DNA from: Streptosporangium subroseum
GTDB taxonomy: Bacteria > Actinomycetota > Actinomycetes > Streptosporangiales > Streptosporangiaceae
Direction: 5' to 3'
NCBI RefSeq assembly: GCF_900188345.1
Contig: NZ_FZOD01000001.1
Span: forward strand, 394,410 to 458,409
Length of the DNA: 64,000 nt
A program made the position numbers and the translations under genes. Shown in pieces: positions 52,087 through 59,512 of this stretch; within the stretch, counting starts at the first letter, position 1, and the number at the start of each line of letters is the position of its first letter. Below the pieces are notes generated by a model. It saw nothing but the letters and a program-made list of their open reading frames with translations, searched no databases and was not told the origin of the DNA.

Positions 52087-53010
52087 TCACCGGTACGGCT
52101 GCCACCTGGCCGCCAGATCACGGGCCTTGAAGCTGTACATGCGGTTCTCCCACTGCGGCCGGATCCCCGGATTACTGCGCAGAATGGGCAGAACGCTGGT
52201 CACCAGCTTGAGCTCCCGAAGGCGCCGCAGCACCGCGAACCCCTCCCACCGGGTCACGTCGAAGCCGTAACCCTCGGCGAGTGGTGTGTGCTCGTCCTTG
52301 GGATAGTCCATCCGCAGGCTGCCGACCGCCACCGGGGTCAGATCCCATTCGCGGGGACCGATCGTCATGCCGTCGAAGTCACACAGCACCGGCCCGCCGG
52401 GGCCGGCGATGACGTTGCCCAGGAACACGTCCCCGTGGATCACTCCCGGGGGCAGCACGTAGCTGAGCATGGCGAGCCGCTCCTCGACCTCGTCGCACTC
52501 GTCCAGCAGGAAGGCGTGGTCGACCGAGGACAGATCCTCCGGCTCGGCCAGCCGCTGGCGGATCTCGGTCATCGGCCTCCACATCGGCAGGTCGCGCGGC
52601 GCGCCGGGAAGCGCGTGCAGGCGTCTGAGGAGGACCGCCACGTCCGCTCCGCCGGGACGCGGCCCCACTTCCGGGACGTACTCCCAGAGGGTGATCAGGT
52701 GACCCTCCACCCGCATCGGCTGCTCGCAGCCGGGCAGGAGCCGTACCGCCGGAAAATTATGGCCGGCCAGCCAGCGGGCGGCCCGCACCACCGTCGGCAC
52801 GCTCTCCTGGACGGCGGTGGATCCGGCGATGCGCACCACGACGGGCGCCCGATGGAGGCGGAAGACCGCGTTGTTGGTGAACTTGATCAGCTCGGCGCCG
52901 CCGGGTGCGAGCCCCACCCTTTCGCAGACGGTTTCCAGCAGCGAGTGGAGCCGGTCATAGGTGAGCCCTCCCGTGTAGTCGGTGGTCGTTGTTTCGGTGG
53001 TCGTCGTCAT
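52087..53010 (-). CDS. Aminoglycoside phosphotransferase-family kinase
   Basis: APH/choline-kinase-fold protein of 307 residues. The catalytic loop is complete: Asp194 and Asn199 in VIHGDVFLGNV, with the metal-binding Asp in LCDFDGM (211-213). The N-lobe has the Lys-like VVVRIAGST strand (Arg where Lys is usual). The substrate is unlikely to be an antibiotic: the gene overlaps the XRE regulator stop by 4 nt (ATGA) and lies before a short peptide gene, an arrangement suggesting a dedicated small-molecule or peptide kinase. An N-terminal Thr-rich stretch (TTTTETTTT) precedes the fold. Confidence 0.88.
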   Translation of the reverse strand: MTTTTETTTTDYTGGLTYDRLHSLLETVCERVGLAPGGAELIKFTNNAVFRLHRAPVVVRIAGSTAVQESVPTVVRAARWLAGHNFPAVRLLPGCEQPMRVEGHLITLWEYVPEVGPRPGGADVAVLLRRLHALPGAPRDLPMWRPMTEIRQRLAEPEDLSSVDHAFLLDECDEVEERLAMLSYVLPPGVIHGDVFLGNVIAGPGGPVLCDFDGMTIGPREWDLTPVAVGSLRMDYPKDEHTPLAEGYGFDVTRWEGFAVLRRLRELKLVTSVLPILRSNPGIRPQWENRMYSFKARDLAARWQPYR

Positions 53011-54371
53011 GCCGCGCGCACTTCCGAGATGCTCCGGGCGAGGCCTTGGGCGTCGCAGTTATGTGTCCGCCGTGTGGCGGCGTCTTCCAGGGGTGCGAGG
53101 CGATCGATGATCCTCGCAGAACGGATCTGGGCCGCCAGGGCGACGGCCTCGCGACCGGTGGTGATTCCGGCGCTCAGATCACCGGACCTGAGCTGGACCG
53201 TCGCGAGGGCGGTCAGCTCGAACGCCCTGCTCCTGGTCATGCTCGGGTCGCGGCTCTCGATCGCGCTGGTGAGCAGTTGCTCGGCGGTTTCGAGATGGGC
53301 GTCGGTGAGGCCCGCGTAGACCATGCCGTTCGTGGCGTCGAGGTCGGCGGCGCCGAAGAAGCTCACCCACACCGGGGGCTTCCGGTCTCGGGCGCTGGCG
53401 CGGGCCAGCTCGTCGCGGGCCCTGCTGATCGACTTGAGGGCGAGCTCGCTGTCGCCCAGCAGGGCGTAGGCCCAGGCCTCGTTGGCACAGAGCATCGCCA
53501 CCGTCCGCTCGCAGCTGGCGTCCTGCGCGCAGATCTGCCCCAGCTGGAAGAACCGCAGCGCGTCCATGACCCGGTCGCAGTGGAGGTGGACGCGGCCCAT
53601 CCGGTACAGGACGTTGGCCGCCAGCGAGGAGTTTCTGGCGTGCTTGGCCTGCTCCAGCGCGCGGGCCAGATGACCTCTGGCCGGGCCGTACAGCCCGACG
53701 TCGAAGGAGGTCCAGCCCGCCAGGTTGTGCTGGTCCGCCAGCGCCTCGTGCAGCCGGAGGGCGACCTTCTCCGTGCACGTGGCATGCAGCAGCCGCTGCG
53801 ACCACGCCAGCTGCGCCACCACCGCGTCCCGGCAGACTCCGCCTCCATGCTTGTAGTCCAGCGCCCGCAGCGTGCGGGTCACCGTCTCGACCTGCTCGAC
53901 ATCGGCCATGCCGATCCTGTGCGGGGCCGGGGTTTCCACCGGCGCCAGCGGCTCCGCCCACTCCTCCGCGTCTCCGGTCGCCACGCCGATGGTCACCTGC
54001 GCGGCGTGGGCGAGCATCCGTCGTACTTGCTCGTCCTCATCGGAATCGCCGTAGTGGTTGGACACCGCCGTCCCGACGAGCCTGGCCGAGGAGGCGTCGT
54101 AGGCCAGGCCCATGTAGCCGCGCGGGATCCCCAGCCCGTCGGCGATCCGGCCCAGCACCTCGTACGCCATCACCTGGCGGCCCTTGAGGATCTCGGATAT
54201 CTCCGACTGTGACTGCGCCGTAAGCGCGGCTATGTGGCGTTGAGAGATCCCGATTCGTTGCAGCAGTCCGTAGACGGCGGCCATGTCCCTGGCCGCCAGG
54301 GCTTGCCGCATCTGCGGACGTTCCCAGACGGCGGGGTCGATTTCCTGCTCATTCGCATGGCTGACGTTCAT
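53007..54371 (-). CDS. XRE-family regulator with C-terminal TPR-like domain
   Basis: Regulator of 454 residues. Helix-turn-helix at about residues 38-75 (GISQRHIAALTAQSQSEISEILKGRQ) of the Cro/C1 type. It is followed by a long alpha-helical repeat region (e.g. LAANVLYRMGRVHLHCDRVMDALRFF, AMLCANEAWAYALLGDSELALKS) resembling TPR sensor domains in peptide-responsive regulators (RRNPP-like). ATG 54371 has GGAAGGG 7 nt upstream; a longer reading from 54494 lacks one. It is translationally coupled to the kinase and divergent from the HATPase gene. Confidence 0.87.
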   Translation of the reverse strand: MNVSHANEQEIDPAVWERPQMRQALAARDMAAVYGLLQRIGISQRHIAALTAQSQSEISEILKGRQVMAYEVLGRIADGLGIPRGYMGLAYDASSARLVGTAVSNHYGDSDEDEQVRRMLAHAAQVTIGVATGDAEEWAEPLAPVETPAPHRIGMADVEQVETVTRTLRALDYKHGGGVCRDAVVAQLAWSQRLLHATCTEKVALRLHEALADQHNLAGWTSFDVGLYGPARGHLARALEQAKHARNSSLAANVLYRMGRVHLHCDRVMDALRFFQLGQICAQDASCERTVAMLCANEAWAYALLGDSELALKSISRARDELARASARDRKPPVWVSFFGAADLDATNGMVYAGLTDAHLETAEQLLTSAIESRDPSMTRSRAFELTALATVQLRSGDLSAGITTGREAVALAAQIRSARIIDRLAPLEDAATRRTHNCDAQGLARSISEVRAA

Positions 54372-54739
54372 GCCGACCCTTCCAAGGCCGAGTTGCGTTG
54401 ACGTCACGGTAGCCAGTGCTCCACCAGGTCCGTAGCCGTATCGGCAGGACCGATCACTCAAGGTAATCGGCCACGCCGATCGCCAACGTGACATGCGGAG
54501 AGTATGAGTTCAGCAACTGTCCGTACATGGGCCCCGTGGCGCAGGATCGCAACCAGATCGTAATCAGGCTGCGCCCATCCATCTGACTCGTCCACCTCCA
54601 ACGCTTCCCTCGCTTCCAGCAGGGATATATCCCGGGGCCGGTGCCGGAGGATTCGGTTCCTTCTCACAGGCGCCGGCCTCGGCACCCCGGCCCCAGCCGC
54701 CGGTCCAACGTTCCCGTCCTCTACCTCACAGGAGCAACG
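54372..54739. other. Divergent region between XRE and HATPase genes
   Basis: 368 bp, no supported gene. A short inverted TACGG/CCGTA pattern (GTCCGTAGCCGTATCGG at 54428-54444) lies about 60 bp upstream of the XRE start. Promoters for both directions are expected here. Confidence 0.4.
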
Positions 54740-55240
54740 ATGCTCACCGAGCACGCTCCCGCACCAAACTCAGGCGTGCACGGCAAGTCCCGCAGCCGCT
54801 TCCGGATGATCGCCTGGTGCCTGCCCCCGGACAGCGCGGCCCGCCGCGCCCGCAAACTGCTCCGCGAGCGCCTGGCCCGGCTCCCCCTCGCAGCCGATGT
54901 GATCGCCGAGCTCGAGGTCGTCGTCACCGAGCTGGCCACCAACGCGGCCTCCTACGCCTCCGGCCCCTACGAGCTGCGCATCCTGCACGATCACGGCCTG
55001 CCGATCAGGGCCGAGGTCGTCGACGCCGGCACCGGGTCCACGCTGATCGAACACCTGCTGCACCGCCCGTTCAGCATCCCGGACCGCGTCGACGAACTGG
55101 AGCTCGGCGGGCGGGGCCTGCGGATTGTCGCCGAGCTCACCGGCGGGAACTGCGGCGCCCATTGGACCCGGCTGTGCGGCACCGGACAGAGCGGAACCGG
55201 CGTCTGGTTCGACCTGCCCACACAGCGTCACTGGCCATGA
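54740..55240 (+). CDS. ATP-binding protein of the HATPase (anti-sigma/RsbW-like) family
   Basis: 166-residue GHKL ATPase without other domains. N-box VVTELATNAASYAS with Asn68, G1 box VVDAGTG (about 93-99), G2 box GGRGLRIV (123-130). These small ATPases act as anti-sigma or serine-protein kinases in actinobacteria or as partners of regulators; Streptomyces has many. ATG 54740 has AGGAG 6 nt upstream. The divergent XRE-kinase operon is a typical neighbour. Confidence 0.88.
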   Translation: MLTEHAPAPNSGVHGKSRSRFRMIAWCLPPDSAARRARKLLRERLARLPLAADVIAELEVVVTELATNAASYASGPYELRILHDHGLPIRAEVVDAGTGSTLIEHLLHRPFSIPDRVDELELGGRGLRIVAELTGGNCGAHWTRLCGTGQSGTGVWFDLPTQRHWP

Positions 55241-55383
55241 TCTTCGCGTAACACGACGCCGAGGAGCCCGAACACGTCGATCGCCGCCCGAACGGCCGCG
55301 GCGTCGGCGAGGTCGAGCGCGGCCTTGGCGAGCGTGCACTCCAGACCGCGGGAACCGCCGGCGATGAACCAGGTCTTTATCAT
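55228..55383 (-). pseudogene. Truncated short-chain dehydrogenase remnant
   Basis: 51 codons from ATG 55383. The N-terminal KTWFIAGGSRGLE is the SDR cofactor motif (usually TGASRGLG). It is followed directly by DLADAAAVRAAIDVFGLLGVVL, which belongs some 40 residues further on in an intact SDR; then the frame ends. The catalytic Tyr-Lys part is absent. It is divergent from a TetR gene as SDR targets of TetR regulators often are, so it is the decayed former target. Confidence 0.75.
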
Positions 55384-55440
55384 GGTGATTCCTTCGTCGT
55401 CTGTTCTTGATCGCCGATCTGTTGACTGCGACGCTAAAAT

Positions 55441-55478
55441 GGAGGCCCGCCTCCGAAGCATGCGGAGAAGCCGCCTCC
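55441..55478. promoter_or_regulatory. TetR operator: perfect palindrome and imperfect second copy
   Basis: A perfect palindrome, GGAGGCCCGCCTCC (6-2-6), at 55441-55454, flanked by TAAAAT. A second, imperfect copy lies at 55462-55478 (CGGAG...CCTCCG). Both sit between the SDR remnant and the TetR start. TetR-type regulators of SDR genes commonly bind such GGAGGC dyads. Confidence 0.65.
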
Positions 55479-55507
55479 GCTCGCGAGTGGAGTAAGGAGT
55501 CGTGCCC

Positions 55508-56101
55508 ATGACGAGTGCGGAGCAGGTTTCCGAGGTCTTCTCGCGGCGCCCCAAGCGCGCCGACGCCCGGCGCAACTACGAGACGCTGATCTCCGCGGCA
55601 CGCGACGCCTTCGCCGAAGACGGCGTGTCAGCCTCGCTGGAGGACATCGCCCGCCGCGCACACGTCGGCATCGGCACGCTGTACCGGCACTTCCCCACCC
55701 GACAGGACCTGTTCGAAAGCGTCTACGTCGACGAGGTCGAAGCCCTGTGCCGCACCGCCGGCGACCTCGCCGACCAGCCCCCCTGGGACGCCCTCGTCGG
55801 CTGGCTGCACCGCTTCGTCCGCTACACCGCCACCAAACGCGCCCTCGCGGAATCCCTCAGCCATGACAGCGCGACCTTCCGCAACTGCCGTACGGAGATC
55901 TACGCCGCGGGTGAGCCGTTGCTGCAGCGAGCCCAGCAGGCGGGCGCCGCGCGAACAGACACGAGCTTCGACGACGTCCTACGACTCCTCAGCGGAATCA
56001 CGATGATCCACTTCGCCGAACCCGGACAGCTCGAACGCGTTCTCGGCATGGCCCTCGACGGACTGCGCTACCAGCCGCCGACCGCCGCCTCCACGAACTA
56101 G
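55508..56101 (+). CDS. TetR/AcrR-family regulator
   Basis: Repressor of 197 residues. The N-terminal helix-turn-helix is SLEDIARRAHVGIGTLYRHFPTRQDLFE, typical of TetR, followed by an all-helical ligand domain. I take ATG 55508, 8 nt from AAGGAG; the GTG at 55502 is too close to it. It is preceded by a GGAGGC palindrome and an SDR remnant. Since the target is broken, it may now only regulate itself. Confidence 0.9.
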   Translation: MTSAEQVSEVFSRRPKRADARRNYETLISAARDAFAEDGVSASLEDIARRAHVGIGTLYRHFPTRQDLFESVYVDEVEALCRTAGDLADQPPWDALVGWLHRFVRYTATKRALAESLSHDSATFRNCRTEIYAAGEPLLQRAQQAGAARTDTSFDDVLRLLSGITMIHFAEPGQLERVLGMALDGLRYQPPTAASTN

Positions 56102-56420
56102 GAGGAGGTTCCCGGGACCGGAAAGAGGAGCCGGAACACCGGCGTTTCGGAGCGCGAGGTCGCCGGATGAGCGGGGCAGCGCCGCCGGCAGTTGTTGCGG
56201 ACCTCCCGCCCGCGGCGGTGCGGGTGGCCAGGACGTCCATCCGGCGGGCGAGCCGAAGGGCCACCTCCGTTGGGCGGCGTTGGCCCTTCATTCCTGCCCT
56301 CGGTCCCACCTAGTTGTGTCCCTATCGACGTTTTCCGTATGCCCGATACGGCGGCAAGATCGCCTAAGGTGCCGTTCTGGAAATCCAAGAAGATCACGAC
56401 TGGCGTGAGGAAGAATCCAC
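56102..56420. other. Intergenic region between TetR and M23 peptidase genes
   Basis: 319 bp. GTATGCCCGATACGG at 56336-56350 holds a GTAT/ATAC dyad about 70 bp before the peptidase start. No gene was found. Confidence 0.4.
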
Positions 56421-57383
56421 GTGAAGATCAGAGGTTTCACAGCAGGGGCAGCCCTGCTGCTCAGCCTGGCAGGCGCGGTCGCACTGGCCCCCGCAGCCGG
56501 TGCGACCGGCACAGGCAGTACGGCCGGCGCAGCCAGCACGGCCAGCGCGGGACCGAGCTTTCAGATGCCCTTCCCCTGCGGCCAGAGCTGGACCGGCAAA
56601 AACGGCAGCGGCGCCCACCAATCATGGGAGATCGACTTCAACCGGGGCAGCTCCGCGACCGCCGATCTCGGTGACACCGTGGTCGCCGCCGCCGCCGGCA
56701 CGGTCGTCACGTCGGCCAACCAGGGTTCTGTAAACGGTTTCGGTAACCTGGTCAAGATCGACCATGGCGGCGGCTGGACGACCTTCTACGCGCATCTGCG
56801 GGTGCGCTCGGTGAGCGCCGGTACCCGCGTCGCCATGGGGCAGAAGATCGGCGAGGTCGGCAACACCACCAAGCCGGGCGCCAGCGTCCCGCCTCACCTG
56901 CACTTCGAGGTCCGTACGAGCGGGTCCTATCCCGCGAACATCCAGAAGGCCGTCTTCAACGGTGTCACGTTCGGCTACCCCGGACAGACGCTGACCTCGA
57001 AGAACTGTGGCGGCGGCAGCGGTGGCGGCGGTGGCGGTGGCGGTGGCGGTGGCAGCACCAACCCCTACACCCCCGAGAAGATCTGCGGCAGCGGATACAC
57101 CGTGATCGACTCGGCCGCTCTCGGCTCGGCCGGCAAGGCTTACCTGCTCTATAACAAGGCCAACGGCCGCAACTGCGTGACCACGGTCAAGAGCACGTCG
57201 CTCGGCAAGGCCAGCGCCGTATCGGCCTATCTGGAGGTGCAGGGGAAGAGCCGGGTCACCGACGCGGGCAACTTCGACTACTACGCCGGCCCGGTGACGG
57301 CCGCCGGGGCGAAGAAGTGCATCAAGTGGGGCGGCAAGGTCGGAGCCACCGTCTACAACAGCGTCTTCGAGCACTGCGGCTGA
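56421..57383 (+). CDS. Secreted M23-family (lysostaphin-like) peptidoglycan peptidase
   Basis: Exported metallopeptidase of 320 residues. Signal peptide residues 1-28, with AGA cleavage region. The M23 domain spans about 48-185 with zinc/active-site residues His66, Asp72, His125 (YAHL), and His159/His161 (PPHLHFEV). A poly-Gly linker (residues 192-206) leads to a C-terminal domain of about 110 residues with four Cys. That domain may bind the wall or a substrate and is not one that I can name. GTG 56421 with GAGGAAG upstream. A strong terminator follows the stop. It probably remodels peptidoglycan. Confidence 0.92.
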   Translation: MKIRGFTAGAALLLSLAGAVALAPAAGATGTGSTAGAASTASAGPSFQMPFPCGQSWTGKNGSGAHQSWEIDFNRGSSATADLGDTVVAAAAGTVVTSANQGSVNGFGNLVKIDHGGGWTTFYAHLRVRSVSAGTRVAMGQKIGEVGNTTKPGASVPPHLHFEVRTSGSYPANIQKAVFNGVTFGYPGQTLTSKNCGGGSGGGGGGGGGGGSTNPYTPEKICGSGYTVIDSAALGSAGKAYLLYNKANGRNCVTTVKSTSLGKASAVSAYLEVQGKSRVTDAGNFDYYAGPVTAAGAKKCIKWGGKVGATVYNSVFEHCG

Positions 57384-57408
57384 CCAGGTAACCGTTCGGC
57401 TCGATGAG

Positions 57409-57440
57409 AAGGCCACTTCCGCCTCGGGAGTGGCCTTTTT
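57409..57440 (+). terminator. Terminator of the M23 peptidase gene
   Basis: AAGGCCACTTCC and GGGAGTGGCCTT arms (57409-57420 and 57426-57437) with a short loop, followed by a U-run (TTTTT overlaps the arm's end). A classic intrinsic terminator, 26 bp after the stop codon. Confidence 0.88.
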
Positions 57441-57599
57441 CATGTTCGGCACGGCTTCCTCGACCGATGCGGCGGCGGGAGATAACGACGCTTTCGAGGA
57501 GTTCGTCCTAATTGAACTGATGGGCCTGCGGCCCCGTGTTCCTACTACAGCCGTACTGGGCCTGCGGTATCGGCACACGCGAAGTGATCACGGGGAAAA

Positions 57600-58286
57600 A
57601 TGACGACCGCTGACGAGCAGTACGCCGATATCCGCGAGATGTACATGGTGCACACCGTGTTCCGGCGGGAGTTCGCCCTGCTGCCGGCGCTGGTGCGCGG
57701 GGTGACGGTCGGCGACAAGGAGCGCTCGCAGCTCATCGCCGATCACATCGGGCTCCTGAACTCCTCCCTGCATCACCATCACCACGGCGAGGACAAGCAC
57801 CTGTGGCCCAGGCTGCTGGAGCGCGGCTCCACGGAGATCGCTCCGATCGTCCACGTGATGGAAGAGCAGCACGAAGGCATCGAGAAAGCCCACAACGAGA
57901 TCAACGCGGCGCTGGAAGCCTGGCGCGGCAGCGCCGCCTCCGAGCCCCGCAAGGCTCTGGCCGACACCATCGACCGGCTGATCCCCCTGCTCAACGAGCA
58001 CATGGGCATGGAGGAGGAGCGCGTCCTTCCGATTATCGCGAAGACCATCACCGCGGCCGAGTGGGGTCAGATGGTTCAGGAGGGAGGCGCCGACACTCCT
58101 CCGGAACACCTTCCCCTGCTGTTCGGCATGATGATGTACGAAGGAGATCCCGACGTCATCGAGATCGCCGTCTCCAGCATGCCCGCGGAAGCGCGCCCGG
58201 TCATCAAGGACCTGGCTTCGCAGGCGTTCGCGTCCTACTCCGAACTCATCCACGGAACCGCCACCCCGCCCCGCAGCAGAGACTGA
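57600..58286 (+). CDS. Hemerythrin HHE-domain protein
   Basis: Four-helix bundle protein of 228 residues predicted to bind a di-iron centre and O2 or related ligands. Metal ligand candidates are His18 in MYMVHTVF, His in LHHHHHGEDKHLWP, Glu/His in EEQHEGIEKAH, and His/Glu in NEHMGMEEERVLP. The C-terminal 80 residues (PEHLPLLFGMMMYEGDP) are a less conserved extension. ATG 57600 follows GGGG. It is monocistronic; a stress or gas-sensing role is possible. Confidence 0.9.
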   Translation: MTTADEQYADIREMYMVHTVFRREFALLPALVRGVTVGDKERSQLIADHIGLLNSSLHHHHHGEDKHLWPRLLERGSTEIAPIVHVMEEQHEGIEKAHNEINAALEAWRGSAASEPRKALADTIDRLIPLLNEHMGMEEERVLPIIAKTITAAEWGQMVQEGGADTPPEHLPLLFGMMMYEGDPDVIEIAVSSMPAEARPVIKDLASQAFASYSELIHGTATPPRSRD

Positions 58287-58459
58287 TCGCATCTGTCTCC
58301 GCCCGAGTGGCCTGTCGGCTTCAGCGGTGAACCGCCGTCGGCCTAGAGCTCGGCGAGGAACTCGTCAGGTGATCCCTCACCTTTTTTGGTCTCGATGAAG
58401 GCCGGCGCGCCGCGAAACATGCGGGCCGTCAGAGGCGAGTTGCGAGGGCCCTGTAACCG

Positions 58460-59134
58460 CTAACCCCGGATGTGGCCGCCTTCGAGACGCGCCACGGCGT
58501 CGACCACATCCGGGAACGCGTCGATGAACGCGTCGACATGGTGATCATCGAAGTCGTCACGCCGTCTGACGCCGCTCTGCAGGCACGCGATGAAGCGCAG
58601 TCCCGCGCCATTTGCGGCCTGCGCATCGCCGGGTGAGTCACCGACGTACAGGCATTGGCCGGGCCGCAGCCCGGTGACTGCGAGGAGTTCGTCGAAGGCT
58701 CGGGCGTCGGGCTTGCTGAAGCGCATGTTGCCCCCGTGGTAGACAGCGGTGAGCCGGTCGGCGAGCACATGGTCTGGAGCGAGCAGGTGCTCCACCTCGA
58801 CTTCGGTGCGCGACGTCAGCAGCATGATGCTGCGCCCTGCGACGGCGAGCTCGTCGAGCGCTTCAAGATTTTCCGGAACGACGACATCCAACCGGCCGTC
58901 TGTTACGTACTCCCGGAGCACGACGTGATAAACAGTCTCGAAACTCTCGAGGTCCACGCCTGGTGAACGCTGCGGCATCGCATCGAGCAGGGGCAGTCCC
59001 CACGTTGACAGATGCACCGCACGTGGCATCGGCTCGCGGCCGATGCGTGCCAGCACCTCGTTCTCCAACTCGAAACACACCGCCTCGGTGAGACAGAGCG
59101 TGTCGTCCACATCAATCACCACGGCGCGGATCAC
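58460..59134 (-). CDS. HAD-superfamily hydrolase
   Basis: Phosphatase-like protein of 224 residues. Motif I is VVIDVDDTLCL (nucleophile Asp8, Asp10), motif II LLTSRTE, motif III the Lys in FSKPDARAFDE and motif IV VGDSPGDAQAA. The cap domain lies between I and II. The start is GTG 59134, which places motif I at the N-terminus; the frame remains open upstream without family sequence. Small-molecule phosphatase; substrate unknown. Confidence 0.87.
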   Translation of the reverse strand: MIRAVVIDVDDTLCLTEAVCFELENEVLARIGREPMPRAVHLSTWGLPLLDAMPQRSPGVDLESFETVYHVVLREYVTDGRLDVVVPENLEALDELAVAGRSIMLLTSRTEVEVEHLLAPDHVLADRLTAVYHGGNMRFSKPDARAFDELLAVTGLRPGQCLYVGDSPGDAQAANGAGLRFIACLQSGVRRRDDFDDHHVDAFIDAFPDVVDAVARLEGGHIRG

Positions 59135-59512
59135 CCCGCAAAGGTAACGTGACGCAGCACCGCACAGACTCGCAGCCCCGCCGACAGATCGGCTACCGTA
59201 CCGGCCGCCGACCTTCGGTTTTTCGACCAGGGTCACCACGGTGATGAGCGCTTCATCAGAAGCAACCTGCAGAGCGCCACGATGCCATCCGGTCGCATGG
59301 CTTCTGTCCAGCCCGTCACCTCTCGGAACATCGCCAATTCCTCATGAACGAGGCGGACGGCCTCCTCCTCCTGACCACGAACCTTTCTTGCGTCAGGGCT
59401 CAGTTGGGCTCGTCGGGGACCTGCGTGGCTTCTCCGCCGCCTTTCCGGAGCAGGCCGTACGCATCCGGCTCTCCTGCGGGTGGGGAAAGAGTCGGACGTC
59501 AGCACGTGCGGG

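Noticed and set aside
52087..53010. Reading the APH-family gene as an aminoglycoside resistance gene
   Set aside because: Coupling to an XRE regulator and overall divergence argue against a resistance enzyme; family membership alone is not evidence.
58343..58440. Short minus-strand frame ending with PDEFLAEL before a stop
   Set aside because: Could be the C-terminal tail of a lost enzyme, but at about 30 codons there is too little to name a family.
59233..59505. 90-codon minus-strand frame between the NRPS and the HAD gene
   Set aside because: Arg-rich first half and no recognised domain. Only a short segment (VRLVHEELAMFREVTGW) looks protein-like; insufficient for a call.
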